Assembly (NCBI GenBank): GCA_900543885.1
Contig: UQTA01000030.1
Coordinates: forward strand, 1-36,966
Source: an uncultured Clostridium sp.
Lineage (GTDB): Bacteria > Bacillota > Clostridia > Lachnospirales > Lachnospiraceae
Direction of reading: 5' to 3'
Length of the DNA: 36,966 bases
The notes under the pieces were generated by a model. That model did not search any database and was not told the DNA's origin. It saw only the letters and a list, made by a program, of their open reading frames with translations. Numbering within the stretch: the first letter of the stretch is position 1; each line of letters opens with the position of its first letter. The position numbers and the translations under genes are program-made. Positions 30,875 to 36,966 of the stretch are shown here, piece by piece.

Positions 30875-31156
30875 ATGACAGATTTTCAGTTATTAGCAAA
30901 AGGTATTGCTTTAGCAGGTTGTGCTATCGGCGCTGGTGCTGCTCTGATCGCAGGTATCGGACCTGGTATTGGTGAAGGTAACGCAGTTGCAAAGGCACTG
31001 GAAGCAATCGGACGCCAGCCAGAGTGCAAGGGCGATGTAACCAGCACCATGTTACTTGGTTGTGCTATCGCAGAGACCACAGGTATTTACGGTTTCGTTA
31101 CCGGTCTGCTTCTGATCTTCGTAGCACCTGGCACTTTCATGAACTACCTGTCCTAA
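30875..31156 (+). CDS. atpE: ATP synthase Fo subunit c, Na+-type
   Basis: This 93-residue hairpin subunit of the rotor ring has two helices and the polar loop RQPE. The ion-carrying carboxylate is Glu67 in AETTGIY, followed by Thr68 and Tyr72, which matches the Na+-binding pattern. A second glutamate, Glu34 in GIGEGNA, replaces the Gln of Ilyobacter and matches the two-carboxylate Na+ site described for Fusobacterium. Na+ coupling is therefore likely, but remains inference. The ribosome binding site is AGGAGG. Confidence 0.95.
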   Translation: MTDFQLLAKGIALAGCAIGAGAALIAGIGPGIGEGNAVAKALEAIGRQPECKGDVTSTMLLGCAIAETTGIYGFVTGLLLIFVAPGTFMNYLS

Positions 31157-31260
31157 GTTTAACGAAACACTTACTGTTTCAAAGTCTGCACATACAAATA
31201 TAAATATGTGAAGGCTTCACAAAAACAGAAGGCGGTTTCCACAGACAGGAGGGTAGAAAG

Positions 31261-31767
31261 ATGCGGGAAACACAGGAATTAGTAACGATCATACCGTGGA
31301 CTTTCGTTGCCCAGATCTGCAACCTGTTCATCCAGTGCTGGCTGATCAAGAAATTCTTGTTCAAGCCGGTATGCGCGATCATCGAGAAGAGAAGAGCTTT
31401 GGCTGATTCTCAGATCCAGGATGCGAAAAAGGCAAAGGAAGAAGCGGATGCCATGAAGGCTGATTATGAAGCTGAAATGGCAAAAGCAAAAGAAACTGCA
31501 AATTCCATTCTCCAGAATGCCCAGAAGGACGCTGCAGCACGCAGTGAGGCCATGATCCAGGAAGCCCAGACACAGGCAGCAGGGATCAAGGCAAAGGCTG
31601 AGGCTGATATCGCCCAGGAGAAGAAGAAGGCAGTTAATGACATTAAAAATGAGATCGGCGGCATTGCCATGGATATTGCCGGCAAGGTGATCGAGCGCGA
31701 GATCTCAGAAGAAGACCATAAGAAGCTGATCGACGAGTTTATTGAGAATGTAGGTGAGGCATCATGA
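31261..31767 (+). CDS. atpF: ATP synthase Fo subunit b
   Basis: This 168-residue stator subunit has one N-terminal membrane helix (about 8-28) and a long Ala/Lys/Glu-rich coiled-coil helix that ends in VGEAS. It links the membrane sector to the delta subunit. AGGAGGGT precedes the ATG. Its last codons overlap the first bases of atpH. Confidence 0.94.
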   Translation: MRETQELVTIIPWTFVAQICNLFIQCWLIKKFLFKPVCAIIEKRRALADSQIQDAKKAKEEADAMKADYEAEMAKAKETANSILQNAQKDAAARSEAMIQEAQTQAAGIKAKAEADIAQEKKKAVNDIKNEIGGIAMDIAGKVIEREISEEDHKKLIDEFIENVGEAS

Positions 31768-32294
31768 CCAAGACCGCAAAGATCTATGGGGACAGTCTCT
31801 ATGACCTTGCCGCAGAAGAAAAGCTGACAGAGGAGATACTTCCACAGATGGAGCAGATAATGGCTCTTTTCAAAGAGAACCCAGATTATCTGACGCTTCT
31901 TTCTGAGCCATCCATTCCCAAAACAGAACGTGTAGGGCTGTTGGACAAGGCTTTTGAAGGACAGCTTTCCCTGTATCTGTTAAACTACTTAAAGCTGTTA
32001 TGCGAAAGCGGCATGCTGCGGGAATACCGTGACAGCTGCAGACAGTTTAAGGCACGCTACAACGAGGATCACAACATTGCGGAAGCAGTGGTCACTACTG
32101 CAGTAGACCTTACAGAAGCACAGGCACAGGCATTAAAAGAAAGACTGGAAAAAATCAGCGGCAAGACCGTCCTTCTTACACAGAAAACGGACAGCGCCAT
32201 ACTTGGCGGTATCCGCGTAGAGTTAGAAGGAAAGCAGCTTGACGGCACTGTTCAGGAACGTCTGTCAAGGCTTAAAAAGAAAATTACGGAGTAA
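31764..32294 (+). CDS. atpH: ATP synthase F1 subunit delta
   Basis: This 176-residue delta subunit (OSCP-like) caps the F1 head and joins it to subunit b. It shows the N-terminal helical domain (KIYGDSLYDLAAEEK) and the conserved C-terminal LGGIRVELEGKQLDGTVQERL. It overlaps atpF by four bases (ATGA), so translation is coupled. Confidence 0.93.
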   Translation: MTKTAKIYGDSLYDLAAEEKLTEEILPQMEQIMALFKENPDYLTLLSEPSIPKTERVGLLDKAFEGQLSLYLLNYLKLLCESGMLREYRDSCRQFKARYNEDHNIAEAVVTTAVDLTEAQAQALKERLEKISGKTVLLTQKTDSAILGGIRVELEGKQLDGTVQERLSRLKKKITE

Positions 32295-32354
32295 CTGTAT
32301 TAAATTAATAAATAGTTACGTTACGGAAATCATCGTATAAAGGATGTGAATGGA

Positions 32355-33875
32355 ATGCAATTAAAACCGGAAGAGATATCCAAAGTCATCCGAAGCCAGA
32401 TTAAATATTACCAGAATGCTATTGAGCAGAGCGAAACAGGAACCGTTCTGATCGTAGGTGATGGTATTGCCAGAGTAAGCGGCCTGACCAACTGTATGTC
32501 AGGAGAGCTGCTGGAGTTTGAAGACGGTACATTCGGAATGGCCCAGAACCTGGAAGAAAACAGCGTTTCCGTCGTTCTGTTCGGTTCTGATCAGGGGATC
32601 AGTGAAGGACAGACAGTTAAGCGTACAGGAAAGGTAGTAAGCGTACCTGTAGGCGAGGCAATGATCGGACGTGTTGTAAATGCCATCGGCCAGCCGATCG
32701 ATGGCGCAGGCCCTATTGAGACAACTGAATACAGACCGGTGGAATCACCGGCACCCGGCATCTGTGACAGACAGCCGGTTAAGGAACCATTACAGACAGG
32801 TATCAAGGCGATCGACTCCATGATCCCTATCGGAAGAGGACAGCGAGAGCTGATCATCGGTGACCGACAGACTGGTAAGACTACTATTGCTACAGATACC
32901 ATTTTAAACCAGAAGGGCAAAGACGTTATCTGTATCTATGTTGCCATCGGACAGAAACGTTCTACTGTTGCCAGCCTGGTATCTGAGCTGCAGGCAGGCG
33001 GCGCTATGGATTATACCATTGTTGTTGCTGCAACTGCATCTGAGACAAGCCCATTACAGTACATTGCACCTTATTCAGGCTGTGCAATGGGTGAATATTT
33101 TATGAACAAGGGAAAACACGTATTGATCATCTATGATGACTTAAGTAAGCATGCGGTTGCATATCGTGCACTTTCCCTTCTGATCCGCCGTCCACCGGGC
33201 CGTGAAGCTTATCCTGGTGACGTATTCTATCTGCACTCCCGTTTACTGGAGCGTGCAGCAAAGCTTTCTGATGAAAAGGGAGGCGGTTCTCTTACAGCCC
33301 TTCCGATCATTGAGACACAGGCAGGTGACGTATCTGCATACATCCCTACCAACGTTATTTCCATTACTGACGGACAGATCTTCCTGGAGACAGAGCTGTT
33401 CCACTCTGGTATCATGCCTGCTGTAAACCCTGGTATTTCCGTATCCCGAGTTGGTGGTAATGCACAGATCAAGGCAATGAAGAAGGTTGCCGGAACCCTG
33501 AAACTGGTATACTCCCAGTACAGAGAGCTGCAGAGCTTCGCACAGTTCGGTTCTGACCTGGATGCAGACACTAAGGCACGTCTGGCACAGGGCGCACGTA
33601 TCGTGGAAGTTTTAAAACAGGGAAGAAGCACACCTGTACCTGTAGAGAAGCAGGTAGCGATCCTGTATGCGGTAGTAAAGGGTATCCTGACCAGTGTTGA
33701 AGTAGAGGATATCCAGGCATACGAAGAAGGACTTTATACATTCCTTGACAGTGATGCACAGGGCGTGGCTGCTATGGAAGGTATCCGTACTACCGGAAAA
33801 CTGGAAGGCGAGACAGAAGAGAAGTTAAAAGCTGCTCTTGCTGACTATACCGACCGGTTTTTAAAGACCAGATAA
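32355..33875 (+). CDS. atpA: ATP synthase F1 subunit alpha
   Basis: This 506-residue non-catalytic nucleotide-binding subunit has P-loop GDRQTGKT at 169-176 and the arginine-finger segment GISVSRVGG. The ATG at 32355 has AAAGGA 10 nt upstream, whereas a GTG at 32346 would have only a 1-nt spacer. Length and motifs are those of a normal alpha subunit. Confidence 0.96.
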   Translation: MQLKPEEISKVIRSQIKYYQNAIEQSETGTVLIVGDGIARVSGLTNCMSGELLEFEDGTFGMAQNLEENSVSVVLFGSDQGISEGQTVKRTGKVVSVPVGEAMIGRVVNAIGQPIDGAGPIETTEYRPVESPAPGICDRQPVKEPLQTGIKAIDSMIPIGRGQRELIIGDRQTGKTTIATDTILNQKGKDVICIYVAIGQKRSTVASLVSELQAGGAMDYTIVVAATASETSPLQYIAPYSGCAMGEYFMNKGKHVLIIYDDLSKHAVAYRALSLLIRRPPGREAYPGDVFYLHSRLLERAAKLSDEKGGGSLTALPIIETQAGDVSAYIPTNVISITDGQIFLETELFHSGIMPAVNPGISVSRVGGNAQIKAMKKVAGTLKLVYSQYRELQSFAQFGSDLDADTKARLAQGARIVEVLKQGRSTPVPVEKQVAILYAVVKGILTSVEVEDIQAYEEGLYTFLDSDAQGVAAMEGIRTTGKLEGETEEKLKAALADYTDRFLKTR

Positions 33876-33890
33876 TAGTGATATCAGGTT

Positions 33891-33917
33891 CCTGCTTCCC
33901 TGTTTCGGGAGCGCAGG
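33891..33917 (+). other. Intercistronic hairpin between atpA and atpG
   Basis: CCTGC (33891-33895) pairs with GCAGG (33913-33917), and TCCC pairs with GGGA inside. No U-run follows, so it is more likely an mRNA processing or stability element than a terminator. Confidence 0.4.
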
Positions 33918-33949
33918 GGTCAATGATATGAATTATAAGGAGGGAACAC

Positions 33950-34807
33950 ATGGCTGCAAATATGAAAGCCGTGAAGCTCCGTATGAAGAGCATACAGAGC
34001 ACCATGCAGATCACCAAGGCAATGGAACTGGTGGCATCCTCCAAGCTGCGTAAGGCAAAGGAACGGGCAGATGCAAGCCGGCCTTATTTCCACACTCTGG
34101 AAAACACACTGGAACGGATCGCTGCAGGCAACACAGATCTTTCTTCTGTATATACAAAGAAGAGCAAAAACGAAAAATGGTGCTATGTAGTGATCGCCGG
34201 TGACAGAGGACTGGCAGGTGGATACAATTCCAACCTGTTCAAGGAAATGGAGAGCCAGACTGCCGGGAAAGACTACTGTGTACTTCCTATCGGAAAGAAA
34301 GCAGTGGAATATTACAAACGCAGGGGCATAAAACTGGTAACTGAAGAATTCGCAGAAGCAGGAGATATTTCTGTATCCGACTGCTTTGAGATCGCAGCTT
34401 TATTGTGCAGGGCTTTTAAGGCCGGGGAATTTGGCCATGCAGCTCTGGGCTATACCAACTTTGTCTCTATGCTTTCCCAGAAGCCGGATGTATCATCCAT
34501 GCTTCCGTTAGAAGACCTTTCAGGGGAAGAAAAGGATATGAAACAGATTCATTCCCTGATCTTATATGAGCCGGACAGCGAAACGGTGTTTGACGCCATC
34601 GTGCCGGAGTATCTGGCTGGTATGGTATATGGTGCCATGTGTGAGTCTGTTGCCAGTGAGCTGGCAGCACGAAGGACTGCCATGGATGCTGCATCCAAGA
34701 ATGCAGGAGAGATGATCGAACAGCTCAGCCTGTATTACAACCGTGCCCGTCAGGCCAGCATAACCCAGGAGATCACTGAGATCGTAGCTGGTGCAGAGGA
34801 GCCTTAA
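33950..34807 (+). CDS. atpG: ATP synthase F1 subunit gamma
   Basis: This 285-residue central-shaft subunit has the conserved N-terminal MKSIQSTMQITKAMELVASSKLRKAK helix and a C-terminal helix ending in ITQEITEIVAGAEE. The two form the rotating coiled coil. The segment VIAGDRGLAGGYNSN is also typical. AGGAGG precedes the start. Confidence 0.95.
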   Translation: MAANMKAVKLRMKSIQSTMQITKAMELVASSKLRKAKERADASRPYFHTLENTLERIAAGNTDLSSVYTKKSKNEKWCYVVIAGDRGLAGGYNSNLFKEMESQTAGKDYCVLPIGKKAVEYYKRRGIKLVTEEFAEAGDISVSDCFEIAALLCRAFKAGEFGHAALGYTNFVSMLSQKPDVSSMLPLEDLSGEEKDMKQIHSLILYEPDSETVFDAIVPEYLAGMVYGAMCESVASELAARRTAMDAASKNAGEMIEQLSLYYNRARQASITQEITEIVAGAEEP

Positions 34808-34822
34808 AGAGGAGATAGATAT

Positions 34823-36220
34823 ATGACAGAGAAACACATTGGAAAGGTGGTGCAGGTTACCGGACCGGTACTGGATATCCGGTACAAGGAAGGGGAACTG
34901 CCTGCATTGCTGAACGCAATTGAGATCGACATCAACGGTCATAAGCTGATCGCAGAAGTTGCGCAGCAGATCGGTGATGACGTAGTGCGCTGCATCGCTA
35001 TGAGTTCCACAGACGGACTTGTGCGCGGTACAGACGCAGTAGATACAGGAAGCCCTATTACCGTACCTGTAGGCGATGAGTGCCTGGGACGTGTATTTAA
35101 CCTGTTAGGCGATCCTGTAGATAATAAGCCTGCTCCAGAGGCAAAGGAACGCTGGGCGATCCATCGTCCGGCTCCATCTTATGAGGAGCAGACACCGGCA
35201 ACAGAGATCCTGGAAACAGGTATCAAGGTCGTAGACCTGATCTGCCCTTATGCAAAGGGTGGTAAGATTGGTCTTTTCGGTGGTGCAGGTGTAGGAAAAA
35301 CAGTTCTTATCATGGAGCTGATCCACAACGTAGCAACTGCACACGGCGGTCTGTCCGTATTCACCGGTGTAGGAGAGCGTACCCGTGAAGGAAATGACCT
35401 TTACGGAGAGATGCAGGAAAGCGGTGTTATCGATAAAACTGCCTTAGTATATGGCCAGATGAACGAGCCGCCGGGCGCACGTATGAGAGTTGCCCTTTCC
35501 GGACTGACTATGGCAGAATACTTCCGTGATGTTAAGAATCAGGACGTGCTGCTGTTCATTGATAACATCTTCCGTTTCACCCAGGCTGGTTCTGAGGTTT
35601 CTGCATTGCTTGGCCGTATGCCTTCAGCAGTAGGTTATCAGCCAACACTGGCAACAGAAATGGGTGCTTTACAGGAGCGTATCACTTCTACTAAGAAGGG
35701 CTCTATCACATCTGTACAGGCTGTATACGTGCCTGCAGATGACTTAACTGACCCGGCTCCTGCAACCACATTTACCCATCTGGATGCAACCACCGTACTT
35801 TCCCGTGATATTGCCAGCCAGGGTATTTACCCGGCAGTAGATCCGCTGGATTCTACCAGCCGTATCCTGTCTCCTGAGACAGTAGGCGAAGAGCATTATC
35901 AGGTAGCACGTTCTGTACAGAGAGTGCTGCAGCGTTATAAGGAACTGCAGGATATCATCGCTATCATGGGTATGGATGAACTTTCTGAAGAAGATAAGCT
36001 GACCGTATCCAGAGCACGTAAGGTACAGAGATTCCTGTCCCAGAGCTTCTCCGTAGCAGAGCAGTTCACAGGTATGAAGGGCCAGTACGTGCCGTTAAAA
36101 GAAACCATCCGCGGATTTAAGAAGATCTTAGACGGCGAATGCGATGACATCCCGGAGAGCTGCTTCCTGTTTGCCGGTACCATTGATGATGTATACGAAA
36201 AAGCAAAACAGCAGCAGTAG
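34823..36220 (+). CDS. atpD: ATP synthase F1 subunit beta
   Basis: This 465-residue catalytic subunit has P-loop GGAGVGKT at 153-160, GERTREGNDLY with the catalytic glutamate, and Walker B LLFIDNIFRFTQAGSEVSALLG. These are highly conserved. It lies 15 nt after atpG with a GAGGAG ribosome binding site. Confidence 0.97.
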   Translation: MTEKHIGKVVQVTGPVLDIRYKEGELPALLNAIEIDINGHKLIAEVAQQIGDDVVRCIAMSSTDGLVRGTDAVDTGSPITVPVGDECLGRVFNLLGDPVDNKPAPEAKERWAIHRPAPSYEEQTPATEILETGIKVVDLICPYAKGGKIGLFGGAGVGKTVLIMELIHNVATAHGGLSVFTGVGERTREGNDLYGEMQESGVIDKTALVYGQMNEPPGARMRVALSGLTMAEYFRDVKNQDVLLFIDNIFRFTQAGSEVSALLGRMPSAVGYQPTLATEMGALQERITSTKKGSITSVQAVYVPADDLTDPAPATTFTHLDATTVLSRDIASQGIYPAVDPLDSTSRILSPETVGEEHYQVARSVQRVLQRYKELQDIIAIMGMDELSEEDKLTVSRARKVQRFLSQSFSVAEQFTGMKGQYVPLKETIRGFKKILDGECDDIPESCFLFAGTIDDVYEKAKQQQ

Positions 36221-36237
36221 AAGGGAGGAACAGGTAT

Positions 36238-36642
36238 ATGACGACCTTCCATTTACAGATCGCGACCATGGACGGGGAAGTATTTGACGGTCAGGTACAG
36301 AGCGTGTCCTGCCGTACCATCCACGGAGACCTTGCCATCCTGGCCCGCCATATGAATTATTGTACGGCTATTGGAATGGGAGCTGCCCATGTGGTATTAG
36401 AGGACGGAACTGAGAGGAAAGCAGCCTGCATCGGCGGAATGCTGACCATGATGAACGGCGAATGCCGTCTGATCCCTACTACCTGGGAGTGGAGCGAGGA
36501 TATTGATGTAGCCCGTGCCGAAGAGGCAAAAAAACTGGCAGAAGAGAAGCTGCAGCAGTCAGGTATGGATGACAAAGCGATAAAGCTGGCAGAAGCAAAG
36601 CTTCACCGTGCATTAGTCCGTATTGGAACAGCGCAGAAATAA
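36238..36642 (+). CDS. atpC: ATP synthase F1 subunit epsilon
   Basis: This 134-residue subunit has an N-terminal beta sandwich (residues 1-85, with FHLQIATMDGEVFDG and GDLAILARHMNY) and a C-terminal helical hairpin rich in Ala, Glu and Lys that can inhibit ATP hydrolysis. It has a GGAGG ribosome binding site. It closes the operon before a strong terminator. Confidence 0.93.
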   Translation: MTTFHLQIATMDGEVFDGQVQSVSCRTIHGDLAILARHMNYCTAIGMGAAHVVLEDGTERKAACIGGMLTMMNGECRLIPTTWEWSEDIDVARAEEAKKLAEEKLQQSGMDDKAIKLAEAKLHRALVRIGTAQK

Positions 36643-36661
36643 AAGGCTTCAGGCTGATTTT

Positions 36662-36702
36662 AAACAGTCGTGGGAATGTTAAGATTCTCACGACTGTTTT
36701 TT
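36662..36702 (+). terminator. Terminator of the ATP synthase operon
   Basis: A 16-bp stem with one wobble (36662-36677 with 36684-36699) has a 6-nt loop and runs into TTTTTT (36697-36702). It is a textbook intrinsic terminator, 20 bp after the atpC stop. Confidence 0.92.
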
Positions 36703-36717
36703 CTTTCTAAGATATGA

Positions 36718-36723
36718 TATAAT
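36718..36723 (+). promoter_or_regulatory. -10 box upstream of the Sua5-type gene
   Basis: A perfect TATAAT lies just after the ATP synthase terminator. The sequence 17 bp upstream (TGTTTT) is a poor -35 box, so only the -10 box is supported. Confidence 0.45.
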
Positions 36724-36725
36724 GA

Positions 36726-36835
36726 GTCCAAAAGAAAAACAAGCGACACCGAAGGTGGCATTTGTTTTTCTTGGACCATTAACGAAGGTTCCGCCTGCGA
36801 AAGCAGGCAGTAGAGCGCGACAGCGCGGGGAACCT
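36726..36835 (+). other. Structured leader with a hairpin and a three-way junction
   Basis: A long hairpin (36726-36750 with 36754-36776, loop GAA) is followed by a three-way junction. In the junction AGGTTCC (36786-36792) pairs with GGAACCT (36829-36835), enclosing GCCTGC-GAAA-GCAGGC (36793-36808) and CGCG-ACAG-CGCG (36816-36827). TGAGTC occurs on both sides (36723-36728 and 36835-36840). It is either a repeat element or a leader RNA of the next gene. Confidence 0.5.
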
Positions 36836-36870
36836 GAGTCTACAAGCATATATAAACGGAGAAAATCACC

Positions 36871-36966
36871 ATGGAAACCAAACGAATCAAAATAAATGAC
36901 ACAGAAAATATAAATGATGAAGAATTAAAAGAAGCCGCCCAGATATTACGTGACGGCGGTCTTGTT
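36871..36966 (+). CDS. Sua5/TsaC-type threonylcarbamoyl-AMP synthase, 5' part
   Basis: Only the first 32 codons are in the window. The segment AAQILRDGGLV (about 22-32) matches the start of the YrdC/Sua5 domain, where a typical next motif is AFPTETVYGLG. The family makes threonylcarbamoyl-AMP for the t6A modification of tRNAs that read ANN codons. CGGAG precedes the ATG. The call rests on a short match and gene position, so it is moderate. Confidence 0.65.
   Translation, partial: METKRIKINDTENINDEELKEAAQILRDGGLV

Overview
The window looks like chromosome of a strictly anaerobic Bacillota, most likely class Clostridia, family Lachnospiraceae. The basis is moderate G+C, AGGAGG-type ribosome binding sites, frequent GTG/TTG starts, TTGNNN-N17-TATAAT promoters, and the gene families present. 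No rRNA, tRNA, CRISPR array, transposase or phage gene was seen. The last gene runs off the right end.

Layout. (1) 1-1332: palindromic intergenic sequence, then a PP2C-like phosphatase. (2) 1416-10134: one apparent operon for a nickel importer (nikABCDE) and three makers of the nickel-pincer nucleotide cofactor (larB, larC, larE). It has a strong promoter and a structured leader, but no larA lies beside it. (3) 10227-11093, minus strand: a TylF-type methyltransferase. (4) 11370-15299: a three-subunit molybdenum hydroxylase of the xanthine dehydrogenase family. (5) 15445-23667: a compact cluster of a metallopeptidase-like/VWA protein, a cytoplasmic leucine-rich-repeat protein, a MoxR-type AAA+ ATPase, an unknown small protein, a trigger-factor-like chaperone without a PPIase domain, and a MATE exporter. 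(6) 23679-26377: a CRP/FNR-family regulator (minus), divergent from a MocA/MobA-like nucleotidyltransferase coupled to a histidine phosphatase-HD fusion. (7) 26508-28889, minus: pyroglutamyl peptidase with the DUF969/DUF979 5-oxoproline transporter pair. (8) 29150-36702: a complete F1Fo ATP synthase operon (atpZ-I-B-E-F-H-A-G-D-C) with promoter and terminator. Its c subunit has a two-carboxylate, Na+-type ion site. (9) 36718-end: a structured leader and the start of a Sua5/TsaC-type gene.

The most interesting signal is regulatory. A 16-bp palindrome, TGTAG-N6-CTACA, occurs upstream of both the molybdenum hydroxylase operon and the MocA-like gene. In each case it lies exactly 22 bp before a good -10 box that lacks a -35 box, which is the spacing of class II CRP-type activation. 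The CRP-like regulator encoded beside the second copy has Val where E. coli CRP has Glu181. This suggests a small dedicated regulon joining the enzyme to its cofactor nucleotidyltransferase. The VWA/MoxR cluster lies directly downstream of the enzyme, in an arrangement reminiscent of CoxE/CoxD maturation of CO dehydrogenase. Together these form a candidate undescribed molybdenum-hydroxylase assembly and regulation system.
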